A stretch of 8,821 nt of DNA from assembly GCA_030623665.1 (NCBI GenBank), contig JAUXLO010000069.1:1-8821 (forward strand). Reading direction: 5' to 3'. Below, in pieces: positions 1-6,640 of this stretch. Both the position numbers and the translations under genes were made by a program. Numbering within the stretch: position 1 is the first letter of the stretch; each line of letters starts with the position of its first letter. The stretch is from Planctomycetota bacterium. GTDB lineage: Bacteria > Planctomycetota > Brocadiia > Brocadiales > Bathyanammoxibiaceae. The notes under the pieces are model-generated. The model did not search any database and had not been told where the DNA came from. It saw only the letters and a program-made list of their open reading frames with translations.

Positions 1-2
1 CC

Positions 3-1691
3 GTAGAGGCGCTACTGGTACTGAGGAAAAGGCTTAAGAGGGAACATGAGGCCGACAAAAGGCCCACGGTAGCGGTCTGTGGTGGAACAGGCTGCGAGAC
101 GTTTGGCGGCGAAGCCCTCTTCGAGGCCTTTGAACAGCTGTTAGAAAAACGCCAGCTTCACGACAAGGTAAGGCTGAAAAAGACGGGGTGTCCGGGCCTC
201 TGTGAGCGGGGACCACTGGTTACGATCTGGCCCACGAACATCTTCTACCAAAAGGTAAAAGAGCAAGACGCCACCAAGATACTGGAAGAGACAGTTCTGA
301 ATGGCGGGGTAATACAGAACCTCCTCTACACCGACCCCAACACGAACCAGAAGGTCGTATACGAACAAGACATACCCTTCTACAAGAAGCAGCACCGCAT
401 AGTGTTGAAGCATAATGGCATTATAGACCCTCTGAAGATTATAGATTACATTGCTGTTGGCGGATACGCCTCTCTGGGAAAAGTGCTGACACAGATGACC
501 CCGGAGGAGGTGGTCAAGGAGATAACGGATTCGAGTCTCAGGGGCAGAGGGGGTGCCGGGTTTAGTACAGGAAAGAAATGGGGATTTGTTAGGAATGCAC
601 CTGGGGATAGAAAGTATGTGATATGCAATGGGGATGAGGGAGACCCAGGGGCCTTTATGGACAGGGCTGTACTGGAAGGAAACCCTCACTTAGTAATCGA
701 AGGTATGCTGATAGCGGCCTACGCCATGGGTGCGCAGGAGGGCTTTTTCTATATACGCGCCGAGTACCCGCTTGCTGTCAAGAATGTGGAGGTGGCTATA
801 CAACAGGCCAGGGAGCTGGGCCTACTGGGGGAAAATATACTGGGCTCTGACCTGAGCGTTGATTTGAAGATAAAGATGGGTGCGGGGGCCTTTGTCTGTG
901 GGGAGGAAACGGCACTGATAGCCTCTATAGAGGGCAAAAGGGGGATGCCTCGCACACGCCCGCCTTACCCGGCAACCTCCGGGCTGTGGGGAAGGCCCAC
1001 CTGTATAAATAATGTGGAGACGCTGGCCAACATCCCCACAATAATTGAGAAGGGGGCAAAGTGGTATAGCAACATCGGGACTAAGGGCAGCAAAGGTACA
1101 AAGATATTCGCCCTGGCGGGCAACGTCAGGAACACTGGGCTGGTAGAGGTTCCCATGGGCATCACATTAAGGGAGATAATCTTTGACATAGGGGGTGGCA
1201 TTGCCCGCAAGAGGGATTTTAAGGCCGCGCAGATTGGCGGCCCGTCGGGCGGCTGCGTGCCCATGGAGCATCTGGACACACCGATTGATTATGAGTCCCT
1301 TCAGGAGGTGGGGGCTATTATGGGCTCCGGGGGGCTCGTTGTGATGGACGAGAAGACGTCCATGCCAGGGATGGCCAAATATTTCATAAATTTCATACAG
1401 GACGAATCTTGTGGAAAATGCGTCCCTTGCAGGATAGGCACCAGGAGGATGCTGGAAATCCTTACCCGTATATGCAATGGTCAGGGGAAACATGGGGACG
1501 TAGAACTACTACACGAACTCGCTAGCAGGATAAGGGAGACATCCCTTTGTGGTCTGGGACAGACCGGCCCAAACCCTGTCCTGGCCACGATAAGGCATTT
1601 TAGACACGAGTACGACGCATTAATCGAGGGTAACGGCGCGCAGAAGGCCAAAAAGTCGCCTGAGATATCAGGCGCTTCAAAGGGGTCGTAG
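3..1691 (+). CDS. NuoF-like NAD(P)H-dehydrogenase/diaphorase subunit with fused N-terminal [2Fe-2S] domain (5' partial)
   Basis: This is the flavin- and NAD(H)-binding subunit of a soluble multi-subunit oxidoreductase such as an NAD-linked formate dehydrogenase or hydrogenase (HndC/HoxF/NuoF family). It passes electrons between NAD(P)H, FMN and Fe-S clusters. The frame is open from the first bases, so the true start lies upstream; the GTG at 402 is internal. Counting from base 3 (562 visible residues), a thioredoxin-like [2Fe-2S] domain has Cys26-x4-Cys31 and Cys63-x3-Cys67. The NuoF core follows, with the glycine-rich GRGGAGF (181-187), the NGDEGDPGAF stretch (about 209-218), an SLBB region, and a [4Fe-4S] site at Cys470, Cys473, Cys476 and Cys516 (ESCGKCVPC and SLCGLGQ). 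The C-terminus ends soon after, so the two-cluster ferredoxin tail found in many HndC proteins is absent. The TAG stop directly abuts the next ATG. The family is secure; the partner enzyme is not visible. Confidence 0.94.
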   Translation, partial: VEALLVLRKRLKREHEADKRPTVAVCGGTGCETFGGEALFEAFEQLLEKRQLHDKVRLKKTGCPGLCERGPLVTIWPTNIFYQKVKEQDATKILEETVLNGGVIQNLLYTDPNTNQKVVYEQDIPFYKKQHRIVLKHNGIIDPLKIIDYIAVGGYASLGKVLTQMTPEEVVKEITDSSLRGRGGAGFSTGKKWGFVRNAPGDRKYVICNGDEGDPGAFMDRAVLEGNPHLVIEGMLIAAYAMGAQEGFFYIRAEYPLAVKNVEVAIQQARELGLLGENILGSDLSVDLKIKMGAGAFVCGEETALIASIEGKRGMPRTRPPYPATSGLWGRPTCINNVETLANIPTIIEKGAKWYSNIGTKGSKGTKIFALAGNVRNTGLVEVPMGITLREIIFDIGGGIARKRDFKAAQIGGPSGGCVPMEHLDTPIDYESLQEVGAIMGSGGLVVMDEKTSMPGMAKYFINFIQDESCGKCVPCRIGTRRMLEILTRICNGQGKHGDVELLHELASRIRETSLCGLGQTGPNPVLATIRHFRHEYDALIEGNGAQKAKKSPEISGASKGS

Positions 1692-2345
1692 ATGAAGATT
1701 ATTTCCGTAGCAGGCACCAGTAGTGAAACCGGTAAAACCACTATAGGGACCTTTATTATAAGGACGTTCAAGAATATCTGTGCACTAAAGATTACCGTCC
1801 GGCATGAAGGGTCATGTCCCAGGCATAAAGGCAACTCCTGCGACGGTTGTTTACCCTCGGGGAACTCCTTGTACAGGATAATTACCGACCCCGTTATTCT
1901 TGCACAGTCGGGCAAGGATACCGCCAGATATCTTAAGGCCGGCGCTCTGAAGGTGGTGTGGCTTCAGACCCATTCGCAGTGCGCTAAAGAGAGTATACGC
2001 AAATCACTTAACCTCTTTGACGACGCGGCCAACGTGTTGATTGAGGGTAACAGGTTCCTTGCCGTCAGCGATGCAGACCTGGCAATCATGGTTGTCCCTC
2101 ACGATTTAAAAAAGATAAAACGCTCGGCAACCGAGGTGCTTGAGAAGATAGACCTGTTTATCATAAACAAACGACCTGACATTTCAGAAAAAATCATTGC
2201 ATCCACAAAGACACGCCTGATATCTATGGGCTGTAAGTCGCCTATAATAATTATTGACCCACACAACCCGGAGCCAATCGCACGAGACACACTTCTAGAC
2301 ATGATTAGAGAGGCGATTAACCCTCCCGTGGGTATGGCACTGTAA
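1692..2345 (+). CDS. MobB/BioD-like P-loop NTPase with a cysteine cluster
   Basis: This 217-residue protein starts with a P-loop at residues 8-17 (GTSSETGKTT), which resembles the loop of dethiobiotin synthetase and CobQ-type SIMIBI NTPases. Later segments resemble MobB, the GTP-binding protein of molybdopterin-guanine dinucleotide synthesis: GKDTARYLKAGA (74-85) matches the GKD-plus-basic stretch of MobB, and VLIEGN (115-120) matches its VLVEG strand. Unusual for either family is a cysteine cluster Cys42-x7-Cys50-x2-Cys53, with a histidine at 45, that could bind a metal or Fe-S cluster. Translation is probably coupled to the upstream gene: the ATG follows its stop without a gap, and an AAAGGGG ribosome site (1679-1685) lies inside the upstream gene. 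The neighbour suggests maturation or cofactor loading of a molybdenum or tungsten enzyme. This is inference; the exact substrate is unknown and this is not a clear MobB orthologue. Confidence 0.72.
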   Translation: MKIISVAGTSSETGKTTIGTFIIRTFKNICALKITVRHEGSCPRHKGNSCDGCLPSGNSLYRIITDPVILAQSGKDTARYLKAGALKVVWLQTHSQCAKESIRKSLNLFDDAANVLIEGNRFLAVSDADLAIMVVPHDLKKIKRSATEVLEKIDLFIINKRPDISEKIIASTKTRLISMGCKSPIIIIDPHNPEPIARDTLLDMIREAINPPVGMAL

Positions 2346-2379
2346 AAGGCCTTTTGTTCTTCTATAAGGCGGAGGTAAG

Positions 2380-4107
2380 ATGGAAAAAAAATGGACGTAC
2401 CCGCCTCCCGACAAGGAACTCCAGGCCCGTCTTGTCTCCAGCCTGCGTATCTCACCACTACTTGCACGACTGTTGATTAACCGGGGGATAAATGACCCCG
2501 ATTCTGCCCATGCCTTTCTTCAACCAAAGATGACACACCTTTCAAACCCCCTCGATGACCAAGAAATGGAAAAGGCCGCCAGACGGCTGGCGCAGGCCGT
2601 AAGGGCGGGTGAGAGGATAGCCGTATACGGCGACTACGACGTGGATGGCATAACGGGCACTGCGCTCCTCCTGCAGTTTTTTGATCTCCTCAAGGCAAAC
2701 GTGACCTGGTACATACCTCAGAGGGTAGACGAAGGGTACGGGCTCAACCGGGAGGCCATAGAGAGGTTGGCGCTGGATGGTGTCAATGTAATAGTTACCG
2801 TGGATTGTGGTATCACATCCGTAGTGGAGGCCGATATACTCAAGGCTAAGGGCATAGACCTTATAATTACCGATCACCATGAACCCGGAAACAAACTCCC
2901 CGAGGCCCTGGCGATAATAAACCCGAAGCTGCCTGGCTCCGGCTATACGTTTCGGGAGTTTTCAGGGGCAGGACTGGCGTTTAAGCTGTGCTGGGCCCTG
3001 GCAGAGACCTTCTCGATGCAGAGGAAGGTAACACCACAGTTCAGGTCGTTTCTGCTGGATGCCATAGGGTTAGCGGCCCTTGGTACCATTGCAGACTCCG
3101 TACCCCTGCTAGGAGAAAACCGCATCCTGGCCAAGCACGGCCTGGAATCTCTGAACAGGTCCGTTCACCCGGGAATCCTGGCACTTAAAGAGGTCTCCAA
3201 CCTGGCCAACTCTACCATTAATCCCAGACATGTAGGGTTTAGATTGGGCCCCAGACTGAACGCAGCAGGAAGACTCTGGACTGCAACCTTCAGCCTGGAA
3301 CTGCTAACCACACAGCACTTGGATAAGGCAAGGAAACTTGCCCAACAACTGGAAAATTATAACCGCGAAAGGCAAAAGATTCAGACTGAGATGTTGGACT
3401 CTACCAAAGAGAAAATCAAGAAGGAGGTGGACCTTGATTCAACCTGGGTTATCGTTCTGGACAGTGAGTCCTGGCACCCGGGGATAGTCGGGATCGTTGC
3501 ATCCCGGCTGGTAGAGGAATTCCACAAACCGGCAATTATGATAGCCATACGTGACGGTGAGGGACATGGTTCCGCCCGTTCTGTACCGGGGTTCCACCTG
3601 CCGGCGGCGCTGGAGGCCTCTCGAAGTAAACTTATATCTTTTGGTGGACATTCACAGGCCGCCGGACTTAAAATAAAGAAGGAGGACGTACAGGACTTTA
3701 GGCGCTTGATAAACCAGTTTGCCTCTGCCAGCATTAAGAAAGAGCACCTTCAGCCCACACTTTACACGGACGGTGAGCTGGCATTTAAAGATATCACTAT
3801 CCCACAGGTGCGAGAACTGGAGCATCTTATGCCGTACGGGGAGGGCAACCCCGAACCCATTTTTGTTGCGGGCGGGCTAAGGGTTGCCGGCCAACCGTGC
3901 AGGGTAGGGGGCCAGTCTGGACGACATTTAAGCCTTTACCTGCGCCAGGGAGACGTCTCCTTCAGGGCAATAGCCTTCTATATGGGTGAGATGATGGCGC
4001 ATGTAGAGGGGCATCCGGGACCGCTATCTGTTGCCTTTACGCCTAAGGTCTCTAGTTGGAGAGACGAGGCCGTAGAACTCGAAGTAAAAGATATTCGGTT
4101 CGATTAA
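2380..4107 (+). CDS. recJ: Single-stranded-DNA-specific exonuclease RecJ
   Basis: RecJ is the cytoplasmic 5'-3' single-strand exonuclease that resects DNA in recombinational, mismatch and base-excision repair. The 575 residues match the usual length (about 577 in E. coli). The DHH-family metal-binding motifs are all present: GDYDVDG (84-90), VDCG (141-144), DHH (165-167) and GTIADS (235-240). GPRLNAAGR (290-298) and the DHHA1-domain motifs HPGIVGIVASR (366-376) and GGHSQAAG (422-429) follow, then a C-terminal OB-fold-like region. The ATG is preceded by GGAGG at 2371-2375 with four spacer bases. The gene lies 34 bases behind the P-loop gene and 25 bases ahead of the deacylase gene, so it is probably co-transcribed. 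No catalytic residue looks missing. The call is very secure; its presence among redox and selenium genes is probably housekeeping linkage. Confidence 0.97.
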   Translation: MEKKWTYPPPDKELQARLVSSLRISPLLARLLINRGINDPDSAHAFLQPKMTHLSNPLDDQEMEKAARRLAQAVRAGERIAVYGDYDVDGITGTALLLQFFDLLKANVTWYIPQRVDEGYGLNREAIERLALDGVNVIVTVDCGITSVVEADILKAKGIDLIITDHHEPGNKLPEALAIINPKLPGSGYTFREFSGAGLAFKLCWALAETFSMQRKVTPQFRSFLLDAIGLAALGTIADSVPLLGENRILAKHGLESLNRSVHPGILALKEVSNLANSTINPRHVGFRLGPRLNAAGRLWTATFSLELLTTQHLDKARKLAQQLENYNRERQKIQTEMLDSTKEKIKKEVDLDSTWVIVLDSESWHPGIVGIVASRLVEEFHKPAIMIAIRDGEGHGSARSVPGFHLPAALEASRSKLISFGGHSQAAGLKIKKEDVQDFRRLINQFASASIKKEHLQPTLYTDGELAFKDITIPQVRELEHLMPYGEGNPEPIFVAGGLRVAGQPCRVGGQSGRHLSLYLRQGDVSFRAIAFYMGEMMAHVEGHPGPLSVAFTPKVSSWRDEAVELEVKDIRFD

Positions 4108-4115
4108 GTGATTGG

Positions 4116-4125
4116 AAGGGGGTGA
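4116..4125 (+). promoter_or_regulatory. Strong Shine-Dalgarno site of the deacylase gene
   Basis: AAGGGGGTGA matches the canonical AAGGAGGTGA at nine of ten positions and lies seven bases before ATG 4133. It decides the start against the upstream in-frame TTG at 4112. Confidence 0.8.
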
Positions 4126-4132
4126 GGGAAGG

Positions 4133-4603
4133 ATGACTATCGCACGGAAGTTGAAGGAATACCTGGACGAGAACAAGGTGTCGTATAAGGTGGCTACACA
4201 TCAGGAGGTGTATACGGCTCAGGAAGTGGCGGCAAGCGTGCACGTCCCGGGCAAGGACCTTGTCAAGGTGGTGATAATGAGGACCAAGGACAAGTACGTT
4301 ATGACTGTGCTGCCCGCTGACCACAAAGTAGACGTTGACAAGGTGCGGACGCTGCTAAACGACGCGGAAGCGAGACTCGCGACGGAAGGGGAATTCAAGA
4401 GCCTGTTTCCGGACTGCGACGTCGGGGCGATGCCGCCGTTTGGGAATCTGTACAACATGGGGATGTACGTAGACAAGTCCCTTGCCGAGGACGAGGAGAT
4501 AGTATTCCAGGCAGGCAGCCATGTTGAGACCATCAAGATGAAGTACAGTGATTTTGAGCGGTTGGTCGGACCTGAGGTGGTGGATTTCGGAAAACATCTA
4601 TAG
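4133..4603 (+). CDS. YbaK/EbsC-family aminoacyl-tRNA deacylase
   Basis: This 156-residue protein is a stand-alone YbaK/EbsC (aaRS-associated) editing domain, a family that hydrolyses mischarged aminoacyl-tRNAs in the cytoplasm. Visible family features are the N-terminal THQEVYTAQEVA segment (22-33), a conserved lysine at 45 in the position of the YbaK functional lysine, the GAMPPFG loop (98-104) and the GSHVETIKMK strand (128-137). I chose ATG 4133 over an in-frame TTG at 4112. An almost perfect Shine-Dalgarno stretch (AAGGGGGTGA, 4116-4125) sits seven bases before 4133, and the TTG lies just ahead of it. The stop is 13 bases before selD, whose ribosome site begins right after the stop, so the two genes are probably translated together. 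The tRNA substrate cannot be read from the sequence. Cys-tRNA(Pro) or Ala-tRNA(Pro) are precedents in the family. Confidence 0.9.
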   Translation: MTIARKLKEYLDENKVSYKVATHQEVYTAQEVAASVHVPGKDLVKVVIMRTKDKYVMTVLPADHKVDVDKVRTLLNDAEARLATEGEFKSLFPDCDVGAMPPFGNLYNMGMYVDKSLAEDEEIVFQAGSHVETIKMKYSDFERLVGPEVVDFGKHL

Positions 4604-4605
4604 GA

Positions 4606-4611
4606 AAGGAG
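4606..4611 (+). promoter_or_regulatory. Ribosome binding site of selD
   Basis: AAGGAG begins three bases after the deacylase stop codon and ends five bases before ATG 4617. This supports initiation upstream of the UGA. I see no comparable site before the later ATG at 4680. Confidence 0.8.
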
Positions 4612-4616
4612 TCTTT

Positions 4617-5663
4617 ATGGCAGAGAAAAAGCGCCTGACGGATTACGCGGCCTGTGGGGGTTGAGCGGGCAAGATACCCATGGAATGCATGGAGGGTGTG
4701 CTGGCCGGGTTGCCGGATTTCCCGGACGTCGGCCTGCTTGTAGGGCCGAAGACCTTTGACGATGCGGGGGTCTTTCAGCTGGACGACCGGTTGGCTCTGG
4801 TTCAGACCCTTGATTTCTTCACGCCCATAGTGGATGACCCCTATGACTACGGGCAGATAGCCGCCGCCAATGCCCTCAGTGACGTATACGCAATGGGGGG
4901 AAAACCCCTTACGGCCATGAACATACTCACCTTCCCCACGAGGGAGGTTGACTCTTCCACCGTTGCAGAGATACTGAAGGGTGGGGCTGATAAGGTACAT
5001 GAGGCGGGCGCGGCAATCGTCGGGGGCCACACCCTGCAGGATTCGGAGATAAAGTACGGCCTTTCTGTTACGGGCCTTGTTCACCCTGAAAGGGTAATCA
5101 AGAACTCGGGCGTGAGGCCGGGCGACGCGATTGTGCTAACAAAACCTCTGGGAGGCGGACTCATCATCTCGGCCCTGAAGGCCGGTGAGGCCGGAGCTGA
5201 AGAGGTGGCTGCGATGGTTGGGGTGATGAAGACCCTTAACAGGGCCGCCTCTGAGGTGATGGTCGAGATGGGCGTGAACGCCTGCACCGACATTACGGGG
5301 TTTGGTTTCCTGGGCCATGCCTATGAGATGGCCATAGCGAGCAAGGCGACACTATCCTTTTCGGCCCGGAAGATACCCTTGCTGCAGGGCACACTCCGAC
5401 ATGCAAAGATGGGACTGATGCCGGGTGCATCAGTGCTTAACAAGGGATTCCTTTCAAGTAGCGTCAGGGTAGAAGGAGACGTCTCGGAGGACCTCTTTGA
5501 GGTGCTCTTTGATGCCCAGACCTCGGGTGGCCTGCTGGTAGCCCTCGCCGGGAGCAAAGCGGCCCCGTTCCTGAGAAAACTTAAAGAAAAGGGCGTTAAA
5601 GACGCTGCCGTAGTCGGTGAGGCACTCGAAATGGGAGAAGTTCCACTAATAGTAAGGCCGTGA
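4617..5663 (+). CDS. selD: Selenophosphate synthetase with selenocysteine at residue 16 (UGA recoded)
   Basis: SelD makes selenophosphate from selenide and ATP, the selenium donor for Sec-tRNA(Sec) synthesis and for 2-selenouridine in tRNA. Read from ATG 4617, the frame is open to the TGA at 5661 except for one TGA at 4662-4664 (codon 16). That codon sits in the active-site motif A-A-C-G-G-U-A-G-K (11-19), where E. coli SelD has Cys17 and Lys20. Reading it as selenocysteine gives 348 residues, matching the family (347 in E. coli). The rest is typical AIRS-type ATPase sequence, including VGGHTLQDSEIKYGLSVTG in the first half and ITGFGFLGHAYEMA and TSGGLL further on. AAGGAG (4606-4611) precedes the ATG by five bases. 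The first ATG after the UGA, at 4680, would delete the selenocysteine and Lys19 and cannot be the real start. A sequencing error or pseudogene is unlikely, because Sec at this exact position is a well-known SelD variant. Confidence 0.96.
4662..4664 (+). other. selD: In-frame UGA selenocysteine codon of selD
   Basis: TGA is codon 16 counted from ATG 4617. It is flanked on both sides by conserved SelD sequence: T-D-Y-A-A-C-G-G before and A-G-K-I-P after. Coding continuity across the codon, and its exact placement at the catalytic Cys/Sec position, show that it is read as selenocysteine and not as a stop. Confidence 0.94.
4674..4699 (+). promoter_or_regulatory. Candidate bacterial SECIS hairpin for selD
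   Basis: Directly after the UGA, bases 4674-4679 (ATACCC) can pair with 4694-4699 (GGGTGT; five Watson-Crick pairs and one T-G). Above that, ATG 4680-4682 pairs with CAT 4688-4690, leaving the five-base loop GAATG (4683-4687) and a three-base bulge at 4691-4693. An alternative register pairs CCATG 4678-4682 with CATGG 4688-4692 and keeps the same loop. GGC 4668-4670 and GCC 4704-4706 could extend the stem below an internal loop. The loop starts with G and begins 18 bases after the UGA. This fits what is known of bacterial SECIS elements: a small apical loop with an early G, roughly 16-37 bases after the UGA, bound by SelB. The fold was drawn by eye. Confidence 0.68.
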
Positions 5664-5779
5664 CGTCTGGGGAAAATGCTTCTGATGCCTTACTGCCTCG
5701 CGCCAAAATGACTTCTTAATTGCAACTTCCTCACAAAAATCTTGTAGAAGGAACGTCTGCAGAATCCACGGAAAGACGC

Positions 5780-6538
5780 ATGGATACAATGCGAAACGGA
5801 TTCAAGATACTGCCTACCCTGTTGGTACTCCTGTTATTGCTTGCCTGCCTGGAAACAGAGACGGCCTGCGGGCTCAGGGAGGACCTGAGCGGCTACAACG
5901 AAGAGGTATATGCACGGGAACGGGCCCGGATGGTGGAGTTCCAAATCAAGGCAAGGGGTGTTAAGGACCCGTGCGTGATAGAGGCGATGCTGGCCGTGCC
6001 CAGGCACCTGTTTGTTCCCGAACGCCGGAGGATACACAGCTATGAAGACAGACCCCTGCCCATAGGCTCCGGGCAGACCATCTCTCAGCCTTACATAGTC
6101 GCCTTAATGACCGAACTGCTGGAGCTGAATGAAAATGACACCGTGTTAGAGGTGGGTACAGGCTCCGGTTATCAGGCGGCCGTCCTCGCCGAGATTGCAA
6201 AAAAGGTCTACTCTATAGAGATAAAGGAGGAGCTGGGACTGCAGGCCAAAGAAAGACTCAAGGCCGTGGGTTACACGAATGTTGACGTACACATCGGTGA
6301 CGGCTATGACGGACTCCCCGACGATGCCCCCTTCGACGCCATTATCGTTACCGCCGCAGCACCGCACATCCCTGAACCCCTTATTGAACAGTTAAGGCCG
6401 GGGGGCCGGATGGTCATTCCCGTTGGCACACGCTTTTGGGGCCAGGAGCTGGTACTTATAACAAAGAAAGAGGACGGGGGAATACGGGAGGAGACGATAA
6501 TCCCCGTGCTCTTCGTGCCGCTGTTGAGGGAGAAGTAA
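5780..6538 (+). CDS. pcm: Exported (probable lipoprotein) protein-L-isoaspartate O-methyltransferase
   Basis: The enzyme transfers a methyl group from S-adenosylmethionine to isoaspartyl residues of damaged proteins, starting their repair. Counted from ATG 5780 (252 residues), the catalytic domain shows PRHLFVP (74-80), PLPIGSGQTISQP (92-104), the SAM-binding motif VLEVGTGSGYQAA (122-134), an acidic Glu148 after the next strand, PFDAIIVTAAAP (184-195) and LRPGGRMVIPVG (205-216). Ahead of it is an N-terminal segment unlike cytoplasmic Pcm: basic residues, a run of leucines (14-21), then Leu-Leu-Ala-Cys (20-23), a good lipobox. The mature enzyme is probably membrane-anchored in the periplasm. 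GGAAAG (5770-5775) lies four bases before ATG 5780. ATG 5789 is a possible alternative and would also keep the signal peptide; an upstream TTG at 5720 is unlikely. The family is certain; the location is inferred. Confidence 0.95.
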   Translation: MDTMRNGFKILPTLLVLLLLLACLETETACGLREDLSGYNEEVYARERARMVEFQIKARGVKDPCVIEAMLAVPRHLFVPERRRIHSYEDRPLPIGSGQTISQPYIVALMTELLELNENDTVLEVGTGSGYQAAVLAEIAKKVYSIEIKEELGLQAKERLKAVGYTNVDVHIGDGYDGLPDDAPFDAIIVTAAAPHIPEPLIEQLRPGGRMVIPVGTRFWGQELVLITKKEDGGIREETIIPVLFVPLLREK

Positions 6539-6640
6539 TTCAGTTCAGGTACAAAACGGGGTAAAATAAAGTCGGAGAGTTATGATTAATTCAGGCACCC
6601 TTTGGACCAGATGGAAATTATATTAGACGTTACAAATGCC

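Noticed and set aside
141..689. 182-codon open frame on the minus strand inside the diaphorase gene
   Set aside because: It lies opposite strongly conserved NuoF-family coding, has no recognisable domain, and is explained by codon bias of the + strand gene.
2344..2355. Palindrome AAAAGGCCTTTT after the P-loop gene, as a terminator
   Set aside because: It is a perfect palindrome without a loop or a T-run after it, and recJ follows in 34 bases, so termination here is unlikely.
4617..4664. selD as a pseudogene with a premature stop
   Set aside because: The TGA is the only interruption, sits exactly at the known Cys/Sec position, and the remaining reading frame is intact and conserved.
4680..4682. 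ATG 4680 as the selD start
   Set aside because: It drops the active-site CGGUAGK motif, lacks a ribosome site, and lies inside the candidate SECIS hairpin. ATG 4617 with UGA recoding explains all the data.
5720..5748. Possible promoter before pcm (TTGCAA, 17-base spacer, TGTAGA)
   Set aside because: The -35-like box matches the consensus at four of six positions and the -10-like box at only three of six; such matches are common by chance.
5754..5778. Short inverted repeat CGTCT/AGACG around the pcm ribosome site
   Set aside because: It has only five pairs and a 15-base loop; regulation by hiding the ribosome site is possible but not supported.
6581..6586. TATGAT as a -10 box for the Ig-like lipoprotein gene
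   Set aside because: No -35-like sequence lies at proper spacing, so it was not listed as a promoter.
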